DNA of 64,000 nt, taken from NCBI RefSeq assembly GCF_004137085.1, contig NZ_QYBC01000007.1:186001-250000 (forward strand), written 5' to 3'. Positions 32,094 to 40,230 of this stretch are shown here, piece by piece. How positions within the stretch are numbered: the first letter of the stretch is position 1; every line of letters begins with the position of its first letter. A program made the position numbers and the translations under genes. The DNA is from Lichenibacterium ramalinae (lineage in GTDB: Bacteria; Pseudomonadota; Alphaproteobacteria; Rhizobiales; Beijerinckiaceae). The notes below the pieces were generated by a model that had not been told where the DNA came from, made no database searches, and worked only from the letters and a program-made list of their open reading frames with translations.

Positions 32094-34319
32094 TCAGGCG
32101 ACGCTCCTGCCGCTCAACATTTGGACGAACAGCATTTCCGCGACGGCGCCTGCCGGTCGGGGAGGGCTGATGAGGTAGCCTTGCGCTTCGACACATCCCT
32201 CGCGCTTCAAGTGCGCCAGTTGCTCGGCCGTCTCCACGCCTTCCGCGGTGGTCGACATGCCGAGGCCGTAGCCGAGATCCATCACGGCCCTGACGATGGC
32301 CATGCATCCGTCGGTTTCGGCCAGGTCGCGCACGAAGGAGCGGTCGATCTTGATCTTGTCGAACGGGAACTTGCGAAGATAGCTCAGCGACGAGTAGCCG
32401 GTGCCGAAATCATCCATGGAGATGCGGACACCGAGGTCGCGCAACTGGTGCAACGTGGCGAGCGTGGCCTCCGTGTCTTGCAGCAGCAGACCTTCGGTGA
32501 TCTCCAACTCCAGGCGATCCGCCTTCAGGCGCGAGGACGCCAGGGCCGACATGACGTGCAGCACCAGGGAGCCGCTGCGGAACTGCAATGGCGACAGGTT
32601 GACGGCGACCTTGATGTCGTCGGGCCAGGTCGCCGCCTCGCGACAGGCCGTCTTGAGCACCCAAGCCCCGATCGCCTCGATCTCGCCGACCTCCTCGGCC
32701 AAAGAGATGAACTCGACGGGGGACACCATGCCCCGGGTGGGGTGGTTCCAGCGGATCAGGGCTTCGAAGCCGCAGATGGCGTCGCTGTCGATGTTGACGA
32801 GAGGCTGGTAGTAGAGTTCGAACTCGTCGTTGACGAGGGCACGCCGCAGGTCGAGTTCCAACTCGCGCCGGGCCAGCATCTGCGCGTCCATGCCGAGTTC
32901 GAAGAAGCGAAGCATTCCACGCCCTTCCGTCTTGGCCCGATACAAGGCCAAGTCGGCGTTCTTGAGCAGGTCGTCCGCGCCATCGCCATCGTGGGGCGCC
33001 AGCGATACGCCCACGCTGGCCCCGATCACGATCTGGTATCCCCGGATCTCGTACGGCTCGCTCAAGCGTGCGATGATCTGCTCTCCCAGCAGGGTGCTGT
33101 CGGCCGGCTGCTCCGCACCGACCTGGATGAGCGCAAACTCGTCGCCGCCGAGCCGCGCCACCAAGGTCCTGTCCGAGACGAAGGACTGCAGGCGTTCGGC
33201 AACGGCCGTGAGCAGAGCGTCGCCGACCGGGTGGCCGAGCGTGTCGTTGACCTGCTTGAACCGGTCGAGATCGAGGCAGAACACCGCAACGGTCTTGTCC
33301 GGCAACCATTCCGTCAGGGCGCGCTCGAGCTCCGATCCGAAGAGGACGCGGTTGGGCAGCCCGGTCAGCGCGTCATGGTGCGCCATGTGGCTGATCTGTT
33401 CTTCGGCCCGCATCCGCTCGCTGGTCTGCTCCTGCATGTTCATGAGGGCGCGCGCCACGGTGCCGAGTTCGTCGACCCGCTTCGTGTGCGGGATCGCCTC
33501 GTGCAGGCATCCTTTCGCGATGTTGTTGATCGAAGCCGCCAGATCGCGGAGGGGGCGCACGAGTTGCAGACCCAGGGCGGACAGGACGCCGAACAGGATG
33601 ACGCCGGCGACCGAGATGCCGGCGACGAGGTGCCAGGACAGGGCCTGTGCGCCGCGTGTGATCTGATCGATGGGACGGACCACCTCGATGATGCCGCGGA
33701 CGTCACCCACTTTCCAGTCACGCTTCGGCGACTGGGGGTTCGCGTTATGGCAAGCGACGCAGCTCGCATCCATGCGGTCGCCGACGGCCACGCGCAGCAC
33801 CTCTCGCCCACCGACGACTTCGCGACGCTCGAAATGGGCCGAAGGATCGAGGGACAGCTTGTCCCAGGCTTCACGTTGGAAGTCGTCGAGCACGCGGCCG
33901 GCTCGCGTCGGCCAGGGGAAAGGGCTGACGAGGCCGACCTTGACCTGGTCGTTGCTGAAGGCTTGCGCGACGTCGAGGATGAACGTGGTCGGGACAGGGA
34001 TGGCGGAAGGGTCGTTCTTGTAGCTTGCCGAAGCTTTCGCGCCGTCTTTCACGGCTTTCGATACGACATTCTCGGAATAGAAGGCGCGCAAGGCCCTGAG
34101 CTGGTCGGCCGTCTGCAGGCCCTTCACCACGGCCTCTTCCAGCGCAGTATCGACGACGGCCCTGGGCGTGTAGACGCTGATGGCGATCACCATGACGGCG
34201 ACCACCAGTAAGATCGGCACCAGCATCTTTATCAGGAGCGAACTCTGCAGCACTCTGACGTGCTGAGGCATCCGCAGCGACCTGAAGTCGCAGGATTTCG
34301 CAATCGCAAGCGCGTTCAT
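32094..34319 (-). CDS. Periplasmic c-type haem sensor fused to GGDEF and EAL domains (cyclic-di-GMP enzyme)
   Basis: 741 residues. A membrane segment (about 28-52) anchors a periplasmic Tll0287-like/DUF3365 domain (about 55-225) that holds one c-type haem motif, CVACH at 187-191. A second membrane segment (about 229-255) leads to a HAMP linker (about 255-305), then GGDEF (about 315-470, motif intact at 391-395) and EAL (about 485-735, EAL at 519-521 and DDFGTGYSSL near 640). Both catalytic motifs are complete, so synthesis and breakdown of cyclic-di-GMP are both possible. The RxxD inhibitory site before GGDEF is absent (RTLVARL). The haem should bind a gas or report redox state and set the cyclic-di-GMP level. 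ATG 34319; alternative ATG 16 codons later. Confidence 0.9.
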   Translation of the reverse strand: MNALAIAKSCDFRSLRMPQHVRVLQSSLLIKMLVPILLVVAVMVIAISVYTPRAVVDTALEEAVVKGLQTADQLRALRAFYSENVVSKAVKDGAKASASYKNDPSAIPVPTTFILDVAQAFSNDQVKVGLVSPFPWPTRAGRVLDDFQREAWDKLSLDPSAHFERREVVGGREVLRVAVGDRMDASCVACHNANPQSPKRDWKVGDVRGIIEVVRPIDQITRGAQALSWHLVAGISVAGVILFGVLSALGLQLVRPLRDLAASINNIAKGCLHEAIPHTKRVDELGTVARALMNMQEQTSERMRAEEQISHMAHHDALTGLPNRVLFGSELERALTEWLPDKTVAVFCLDLDRFKQVNDTLGHPVGDALLTAVAERLQSFVSDRTLVARLGGDEFALIQVGAEQPADSTLLGEQIIARLSEPYEIRGYQIVIGASVGVSLAPHDGDGADDLLKNADLALYRAKTEGRGMLRFFELGMDAQMLARRELELDLRRALVNDEFELYYQPLVNIDSDAICGFEALIRWNHPTRGMVSPVEFISLAEEVGEIEAIGAWVLKTACREAATWPDDIKVAVNLSPLQFRSGSLVLHVMSALASSRLKADRLELEITEGLLLQDTEATLATLHQLRDLGVRISMDDFGTGYSSLSYLRKFPFDKIKIDRSFVRDLAETDGCMAIVRAVMDLGYGLGMSTTAEGVETAEQLAHLKREGCVEAQGYLISPPRPAGAVAEMLFVQMLSGRSVA

Positions 34320-34748
34320 TGATAGCCGTCCGGGCTGAACTTGAGCCAGAATTAAGCTAAGAGGTCTCTAAATTCCTAATCGTCCTACATTCTGGCTCAT
34401 AACGGCCGTAATGTCGCAGGCTGCAGTGCATGTCGGGGCGAGCCTGAGCGGGAACACACGCTCCCAGACGCGCTGGACTGCATGAGGCTGCGTCCGCTTC
34501 CGCCGACGGCGCGTCAGGCGTGGACCGACCGCACTCCAGCCGTGGCGGTCGCGCCGTCGTCCCAGGGCGTCCCCGCGAAGCACACCGGCTGAATGCTTGG
34601 ACCCGTCGATCGCGGCGGCACCAGCACACGAGTTCGACAGCCGGGACGCCACCCTCCGCATCCTCTAACGTCGTCCGGCCGTTACCAGCAACAATCCGCG
34701 ACGACGTTCAACGAGGGATCCTACAAGCTGCAAATCTCGCGTTCCGAT
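34320..34748. other. 429-bp divergent promoter region with an 11-bp inverted repeat
   Basis: AT-richer DNA between the sensor gene and LysR. It holds an inverted repeat, TGAGCCAGAAT (34342-34352) and ATTCTGGCTCA (34389-34399), separated by 36 bp, just upstream of the sensor gene start. This could be a paired operator. No gene seen. Confidence 0.5.
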
Positions 34749-35636
34749 ATGGCGGACCTGGCGCATTTCCTGGCGGTTGCTCGGCGGCGTAGCTTCCGGC
34801 AGGCTGGCCTCGATCTCGGTGTGAGCGGCTCAGCCCTCAGCCATTCATTGAAGGCATTGGAGGCGCGTATCGGCGTACGGCTGCTCAACCGCACGACCCG
34901 GAGCGTCACGCTGACCGCTGCGGGAGAGCATCTATACGCGGCGATCTCGGAACCGATCGACACCCTCGGTCAGGCTCTGGAGGCGTTGAACCGCTTTCGG
35001 GATCGTCCTGCGGGCCGCATCCGCCTGAATGTGCCGCATGATGCAGCCATCCACCTGCTCACCCCCGTGATCCCGACCTATGTCGAGCGCTATCCCGACC
35101 TGGAACTGGAAGTCGCTGTGTCGAACCACATGGTCGACGTGACCGATGGCGGCTACGATGCCGGCATCCGGTTTGGGGGCACGGTTCCGGAAGACATGAT
35201 CGCTCGACGCTTGTCCTCCGGCATTCGCTGGGTTGTCGTAGGCAGTCCTGCCTATCTCGACCGACATGGCATCCCGCGCCACCCGGATGACCTGATGCAT
35301 CATCAGTGTCTGCGCATTCGTGACGGTGCCGGACGCGCGTACGAATGGGAGCTCGAACGGGACGGCCAAGCGCGCACGGTTTCCGTTCCCGGCGCCATGA
35401 TCATCGATGAGACGAGGTTTGCCATCGGTTTGGTCGAGAAGGGGGTGGGGCTCGCCTATGCTCCGAAACTCGCTGTGGAACAGGGGATTGCCCAAGGGTC
35501 TCTACGCCAAGTGCTGGAAGATTGGTCGTCGACCGGACCCGGATATTATTTGTATTACTCCAGCAAGCGCCAATTGCCGATGGGCCTCAAGGTCCTGATC
35601 GAACTCATCCGCGAGCTTCGTCCGCTCGGCTACTGA
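34749..35636 (+). CDS. LysR-family transcriptional regulator
   Basis: 295 residues from ATG 34749. The winged HTH (about 1-60) has FLAVARRRSFRQAGLDLGVSGSALSHSLKALEARIGVRLLNRTTRSVTLT. The effector domain (about 85-290) begins GRIRLNVP and contains VDVTDGGYDAGIRFG, typical of the CrgA/YhjC-like group. The start is uncertain: the usual N-terminus of this group adds a few residues before the DLAHF strand, and an in-frame CTG at 34728 with GAGG upstream would supply them. It stands just upstream, on the same strand, of two tandem SDR genes, which are its likely targets. Confidence 0.85.
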   Translation: MADLAHFLAVARRRSFRQAGLDLGVSGSALSHSLKALEARIGVRLLNRTTRSVTLTAAGEHLYAAISEPIDTLGQALEALNRFRDRPAGRIRLNVPHDAAIHLLTPVIPTYVERYPDLELEVAVSNHMVDVTDGGYDAGIRFGGTVPEDMIARRLSSGIRWVVVGSPAYLDRHGIPRHPDDLMHHQCLRIRDGAGRAYEWELERDGQARTVSVPGAMIIDETRFAIGLVEKGVGLAYAPKLAVEQGIAQGSLRQVLEDWSSTGPGYYLYYSSKRQLPMGLKVLIELIRELRPLGY

Positions 35637-35739
35637 CCCGCGCCCATTAATGAGGCCGGCTCACCGTCCCGAGAGGAAGAGGTCGGCTAATCGCTGAGCC
35701 GCTTGAGGTCTATGTCTCGGGCGAACAGCGGAAAGCAGA

Positions 35740-36492
35740 ATGATGGGCACTTCCTTCGAGGGCAAAGTAGCGTTGGTAACAGGTGGCGCATCGGGCATCG
35801 GCCTGGGCACGGCAATGGCTTTTGCGGAAGCAGGCGCCTCGGTCGCCATCGTCGATGTCGATGCGGAGGCTGCAGAGCAGGTCGCTGCGGACCTCAGGAT
35901 CGGTGACAAAGCCATCGGCATCGTCTGCGATGTTTCCCAAGAGGCGGCGATCGAAGTGATGATCGCCAAGGTCGCCGGCACCTTCGGCCGGCTCAGCTTC
36001 GCCTTCAACAACGCCGGCATACACGTCCCCGTCTCCGACACGGCGGATGCCAGCACCCAGGATTTCGGCAGGCTGATGGGCGTGAACCTGCGCGGGACTT
36101 GGCTCTGCATGAAGCACGAGCTCCGCCGCATGCGGGCGCAGGGTGGTCCCGCGGCGATCGTGAACTGCTCGTCGCAAAACGGGCTGACCGGCAATCCGGG
36201 TCTCGGGGCCTATGTCGCATCCAAGCACGCGGTGATCGGCATGACCCGTGCGGCGGCACTCAAATATGCGCGCAAGGACATCCGCATCAATGTGATCTGC
36301 CCTGGTGCCGTCGATACGCCGATGGTGGCCAAGGCCATGGCTGAGCACCCCGACGACATGCAGGGTGCCATCGACAACATTCCCCTCGGCCGCCTCGGCC
36401 GGGTCGAGGAGATCGCGTCAGCCGTACTGTGGCTGTGCAGCCCCGGTGCCGGGATGATGGTCGGCCAGATCGTCACGCCCGATGGCGGATAA
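35740..36492 (+). CDS. SDR-family oxidoreductase, C-terminus shortened by an in-frame stop
   Basis: 250 residues. Cofactor motif TGGASGIG (14-21), NNAG (90-93), catalytic Ser145, Tyr158, Lys162. It is a paralogue of the next gene. The protein stops at VTPDGG, whereas the paralogue ends DGGFTAH. The DNA after the stop (ACC GCG ATC TGA) would continue as T-A-I-stop in the same frame, so a Tyr/Phe codon appears to have become TAA, removing the last residues. The catalytic core is untouched, though in SDRs the C-terminal tail helps form the tetramer interface. ATG 35740 (another ATG follows at 35743) with GGAAAG upstream. Confidence 0.88.
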   Translation: MMGTSFEGKVALVTGGASGIGLGTAMAFAEAGASVAIVDVDAEAAEQVAADLRIGDKAIGIVCDVSQEAAIEVMIAKVAGTFGRLSFAFNNAGIHVPVSDTADASTQDFGRLMGVNLRGTWLCMKHELRRMRAQGGPAAIVNCSSQNGLTGNPGLGAYVASKHAVIGMTRAAALKYARKDIRINVICPGAVDTPMVAKAMAEHPDDMQGAIDNIPLGRLGRVEEIASAVLWLCSPGAGMMVGQIVTPDGG

Positions 36493-36600
36493 ACCGCGAT
36501 CTGACCGACCGAAGCAACGGTCGCTGGTGTCCTGAAGCAGGAACGTCGCTTCGTCATCGGCACCGTCATCGTCCCCAATGACCAAATCAGCAGGTCCGAT

Positions 36601-37368
36601 ATGAACCCCGTCTATGACTTTTCCAGCAAGGTTGCGCTCGTCACCGGCGCCAAGGGTGGTATGGGCTTCGCCACGGCCGAAGCCTTTGCCAGGAGCGGTG
36701 CCGCCGTCATCCTGGGCGACGTCGATGAAAAGGCGGTCCAGGAGGCTGCAGCCAAGCTGACCGCGGCGGGCTACCAGGCGATCGGCATGGCCTGCGATGT
36801 CTCGGACGAGGCGCAGGCGGCAGCATTGGTCGGGCGAGCTGTCGGCGAATTCGGGCGGCTCGATTTCGCCTACAACAACGCCGGCATCCAGGCGCCGCCA
36901 GCGGACGCTGCGGACGAGACTGCGGAGGATTTCGATCGGGTGCAGGCGGTGAACCTGCGCGGCATCTGGGCGTGCATGAAGCATGAGCTGAAGCAGATGC
37001 GGAGCCAAGGCTCAGGGGCCATCGTCAATTGTTCGTCGCTGGGCGGCCTCGTCGGCCTGCCCGGGCGCGTCGCCTATCACGCCTCGAAGCACGGAGTGAT
37101 CGGGCTGACGAAAAGCGCGGCACTCGACTATGCTCCGCGCGGCGTTCGCATCAACGCCATCTGCCCCGGTGTCATCGAGACTCCCATGGTGGCCGACATG
37201 CTCAAGACGCAGCGAGCAGCGATGGACGAGTTCCTGAAGCAGCAGCCGATCGGCCGTCTCGGCACAGCCGAGGAGATGGCCCAGACGGTGCTGTGGCTCT
37301 GCAGCCCGGGTGCCAGTTTCGTCGTCGGCGTGGCGCTGCCCGTGGACGGGGGCTTCACCGCTCACTGA
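36601..37368 (+). CDS. SDR-family oxidoreductase
   Basis: 255 residues with TGAKGGMG (15-22), NNAG (92-95), Ser147, Tyr159 and Lys163. It has the full C-terminal DGGFTAH tail. It shares order and much sequence with the SDR 108 bp upstream (for example MKHEL, CPG.IETPMVA, LWLCSPGA), so the pair arose by tandem duplication. Cofactor preference: the Asp at the end of strand 2 (LGDVDE) suggests NAD rather than NADP. The substrate is unknown. It is the last gene before the 68-bp repeat pair. Confidence 0.9.
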   Translation: MNPVYDFSSKVALVTGAKGGMGFATAEAFARSGAAVILGDVDEKAVQEAAAKLTAAGYQAIGMACDVSDEAQAAALVGRAVGEFGRLDFAYNNAGIQAPPADAADETAEDFDRVQAVNLRGIWACMKHELKQMRSQGSGAIVNCSSLGGLVGLPGRVAYHASKHGVIGLTKSAALDYAPRGVRINAICPGVIETPMVADMLKTQRAAMDEFLKQQPIGRLGTAEEMAQTVLWLCSPGASFVVGVALPVDGGFTAH

Positions 37369-37398
37369 GGGCACGCCTTCGCGACAAGACGGACGGGG

Positions 37399-37466
37399 CT
37401 AGAGCAGATCGCGATCAGGTCGAGTCACCTGATCGCGTGAAGATGCTCGCAAGAACATGGCACTAG
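37399..37466. repeat. 68-bp dispersed palindromic repeat, copy 1
   Basis: First of two direct copies, 104 bp apart and differing at two positions. The core is a perfect 11-bp inverted repeat CGCGATCAGGT / ACCTGATCGCG (37410-37420, 37427-37437) around CGAGTC, bounded by CTAGAGCAG at the start and CACTAG at the end. It has the look of a REP/MITE-like extragenic element of alphaproteobacteria. It may also end transcription of the SDR pair. Confidence 0.85.
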
Positions 37467-37502
37467 AGCTGAAGTCGCGAGCCAAGGCGAGCGGCGACGG
37501 CT

Positions 37503-37570
37503 CTAGAGCAGATCGCGATCAGGTCGAGTCACCTGATCGCGTGAAGATGCTCGCAAAAACATGGTACTAG
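37503..37570. repeat. 68-bp dispersed palindromic repeat, copy 2
   Basis: Second copy, again with both 11-bp arms perfect. Its last bases (GTACTAG) contain the stop codon of the minus-strand LysR gene (37569-37567), so the element forms the end of that coding sequence. Confidence 0.85.
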
Positions 37571-38496
37571 TCCCTCGATCGCGGGCCCAGCTCCGACGCC
37601 ACCCGGTCCACGAAGGCGCGCAGCTTCGGCGCCGTCGACCGCCCCGCGGGGAACAGGAGATGGAGGGTTCTCTCGGGCGCCCGATAGTGCTGCAGCACCG
37701 GGCAAAGCCGTCCGCGGCCGATCGCGGTCTCGACGACCGCCGCCGGTTGAAGGATGACACCGTGGCCCTCGACCGCCGCGGCGACGAGCACGCGGCCGTC
37801 GTTGACCTGGAAACGGCTGGCGACCGTCACGGCGCGACTCCGCCCGTCCTTCGTGAACACCCATTCGGCGTAGGGACGGCCCGACCAGTTCACGTATCCG
37901 AGACAGTCGTGTGCGACGAGGTCCTCGGGATGCTGGGGAACGCCCCGGGCGGCGAGATAGGCCGGCGACGCGCAGGCGATTTGGCGATGGGTCTCGAGCA
38001 CGCGCGACACCAGGGTACTGTCGACGAGCGGGCCTAGCCTGAACACGGCGTCGTATCCCTCGTCGACCACGTCCACGTATCGGTCGGACAGGGACAGCTC
38101 CACCTGCACCTCGGGGAAGTCGCGCAGGAAGCGCGTCACCAAGGGCGCCACCTTGCCGGCCCCGTAGTTGACGGGCGCGCCGATCCGAAGCCGACCGCGC
38201 GGCCTCGCGCCGAGGTCTCGCGCCAGCGCCTCCGCGGCTTCGGTCTCGGCCAGGATGACCCGGCACCGCTCATAGAAGACCTGGCCCGTCTCGGTGAGGC
38301 TCTGGCGCCGCGTCGTCCGCCGGAGGAGTTGGGTGCCGAGCCGCTCTTCCAGGGCGCCGACGTGCTTGCCGACCATCTGCGGGGAGGTCCCCATCGCCGT
38401 GGCGGCCGCGGTGAGCGACCCGAGTTCGACGGTCTTGGCGAAGGCTTGCATGCTGGTGAGCCGGTCCACGATCCCAAACCATCCGTTTGCAGACAT
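37567..38496 (-). CDS. LysR-family transcriptional regulator
   Basis: 309 residues. The HTH (about 12-70) reads MQAFAKTVELGSLTAAATAMGTSPQMVGKHVGALEERLGTQLLRRTTRRQSLTETG. The effector domain (about 95-300) begins GRLRIGAPVNYGAGK and includes YVDVVDEGYDAVFRLG. It is of the CrgA/DmlR type. It is divergent from the Gfo/Idh gene (103 bp between starts), its probable target. The stop codon lies inside copy 2 of the palindromic repeat, so the original C-terminus may have differed slightly. Confidence 0.9.
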   Translation of the reverse strand: MSANGWFGIVDRLTSMQAFAKTVELGSLTAAATAMGTSPQMVGKHVGALEERLGTQLLRRTTRRQSLTETGQVFYERCRVILAETEAAEALARDLGARPRGRLRIGAPVNYGAGKVAPLVTRFLRDFPEVQVELSLSDRYVDVVDEGYDAVFRLGPLVDSTLVSRVLETHRQIACASPAYLAARGVPQHPEDLVAHDCLGYVNWSGRPYAEWVFTKDGRSRAVTVASRFQVNDGRVLVAAAVEGHGVILQPAAVVETAIGRGRLCPVLQHYRAPERTLHLLFPAGRSTAPKLRAFVDRVASELGPRSRD

Positions 38497-38599
38497 CCCC
38501 CGTACCCTACGTTTTTCCCGCCCCGCTGGATGCTATCTCGAGATCCGAGACCGAAGTTCGCGATCCGGCGGGTTCGGGCGTGCAGGGAAGGAGCGCGAC

Positions 38600-39688
38600 A
38601 TGCGCGATGCGTTGAGGGTCGGCGTCGTCGGGGCGAGCGCCCGGGGCGGATGGGCGCGGGACTCCCACGTGCCGGCCATCCAGGCCCTGAAAGGCCTGGA
38701 ACTGGCCGCCGTCGCCACCAACGGCCGCGCCACGGCGGACGCCGCCTCGCGGGCCTTCGGCGTGCCCGGCTTCCCGAGCGGACTGGATCTCGTCCGCGAC
38801 GGCGATGTCGACGTCGTCGCCGTCTGCACGCGGGTGCCGGACCATCGCGAGATCGTGCTCGCGGCGCTCGCGGCCGGCAAACACGTCTACTGCGAGTGGC
38901 CACTCGGGTGCGACATCGCGGAGGCGGAGGAGATGGCCGCCGCCGCCGCCGCGGCCGGCGTGCACGTCGCCATCGGGCTGCAACTCCGGAGGAGCCCCGC
39001 GGTGCTGACGGCGCGCGACCTGGTCGCCTCGGGTGCGATCGGCCGCCCGCTGAGCGCCTCGGCGCTGTCGACGACCATGGGCTTCGGCCCCGAGGTGCCG
39101 TCGCAGTTCCTGTATCTGGAGGACCCAGCCAACTTCGCCAACCTGGTCACGATCCAAGGCGCCCACACGCTCGACCTCGCGCTGACCGTCGCGGGCCCCT
39201 TGACCGATCTCGGCGCGCTCCTGACCAGGCAGTTCCCGATCATCCGGGCCGGAGATGCCCGGGAGGAGCGGCCACGGGCCACATTCGACCACCTGCTCGT
39301 GCACGGCACACTCGGATCGGAGGCGGCGCTCTCGGTCGGGGTGTCCGGCGGACGGACCGGGAGCACGCCCTTTCGCCTCGAGGTCGTCGGCGAGACGGGC
39401 TCGCTCCTGTTGGAGGGCGGGGCGCCGCGCGGGCTGCAGTCCGGCCGCGTTCGGTTGTCGCGCGATGGGTCCCCGCAGCCGGTCGACGAGGGGGAACTCG
39501 CCGATCTGTCCGACGCGGCCGCGAATGTCGGCGGCGTCTATGCCGCCCTCCGCGACGACGTGCGGGAGGGTGCCTCGACCTCCGTCGGCTTCGACCACGC
39601 CGTGCGCCTGACACGCCTGCTCACCGAGGTGTTCGCCGCGTCCGAGACCGGTCGGCGACGGACGGCGGACGGGTGGCCCGTCCGCTGA
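38600..39688 (+). CDS. Gfo/Idh/MocA-family oxidoreductase (Gal80-like)
   Basis: 362 residues. The Rossmann fold starts LRVGVVGASARGGWARDSHVPAI, with a long glycine loop typical of Gal80-like members, and CEWPLG replaces the usual EKP motif after the fifth strand. The C-terminal sheet domain has QGAHTLDLALTVAGP in place of the catalytic H-x-x-D block. The Lys of EKP is Trp-Pro shifted here, so dehydrogenase activity is not assured; some members are regulatory or act on substituted sugars. ATG 38600 follows GGAAGGAG. It is divergent from the LysR gene. Confidence 0.85.
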   Translation: MRDALRVGVVGASARGGWARDSHVPAIQALKGLELAAVATNGRATADAASRAFGVPGFPSGLDLVRDGDVDVVAVCTRVPDHREIVLAALAAGKHVYCEWPLGCDIAEAEEMAAAAAAAGVHVAIGLQLRRSPAVLTARDLVASGAIGRPLSASALSTTMGFGPEVPSQFLYLEDPANFANLVTIQGAHTLDLALTVAGPLTDLGALLTRQFPIIRAGDAREERPRATFDHLLVHGTLGSEAALSVGVSGGRTGSTPFRLEVVGETGSLLLEGGAPRGLQSGRVRLSRDGSPQPVDEGELADLSDAAANVGGVYAALRDDVREGASTSVGFDHAVRLTRLLTEVFAASETGRRRTADGWPVR

Positions 39689-39833
39689 ACACCCGGCGAG
39701 CCGTGCGAGAACACGGTGCGATCGGCTCCATCCGAGTCGTCGAACGGCCTCGACGGCCGGGCCCCTCCGACCGAAGGTCGACATCGGGACCTCACGTCGC
39801 TAAAGGCCACGCTACCTTTGTGAGATCGGGCCC

Positions 39834-40229
39834 ATGCTCCACGGACGCTGCCACTGTGGCGCCATCCAGTTCCAGATGCCGGATCGGGTCGTCGCGAGTT
39901 CGGTGTGCTATTGCGACGATTGCCGAAGGCAGTCAGGTGCACCCATGCTGGCCTGGGCCATGGTGGCTCGAGATAGCGTGTCGCTCACCGGCAAGCCGAG
40001 CGTCTACAGATCGTCTGTCGACGGGCGACGATCGTTTTGCGGATCGTGTGGGACGGGGTTGTTCTTTACGAATGGTGCCCTCGACCAGATGGGGATGACG
40101 CAGGTGAGGATCGCGGCGCTCGATGAGCCCGATGCGATCCGCCCGCAGGTCCAAGTCCAGACGGCGGATCGCGCGAACTGGATTGCGTCCGTCCACGAGC
40201 TTCCTGCCTTCGAACGCTTTCCGAAGTGA
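39834..40229 (+). CDS. GFA-family zinc protein (glutathione-dependent formaldehyde-activating-like)
   Basis: 131 residues with the GFA zinc ligands: CHC at 6-8, CYCDDC at 25-30 and CGSC at 69-72. GFA proteins bind two zinc ions. A few catalyse S-hydroxymethylglutathione formation, but most are CENP-V-like proteins of unknown substrate. ATG 39834. Its stop is 1 bp before the start of the dehalogenase-like gene (TGACATG), so the two are coexpressed. Confidence 0.85.
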   Translation: MLHGRCHCGAIQFQMPDRVVASSVCYCDDCRRQSGAPMLAWAMVARDSVSLTGKPSVYRSSVDGRRSFCGSCGTGLFFTNGALDQMGMTQVRIAALDEPDAIRPQVQVQTADRANWIASVHELPAFERFPK

Positions 40230-40230
40230 C

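Noticed and set aside
30876-34211. 1111-residue plus-strand reading frame
   Set aside because: It runs antisense across two genes with clear domains (membrane protein and GGDEF/EAL sensor). No recognisable motif; a codon-bias artefact.
37399-37570. The two 68-bp repeats as a CRISPR array or IS ends
   Set aside because: Only two copies, internally palindromic, with no further units and no transposase nearby.
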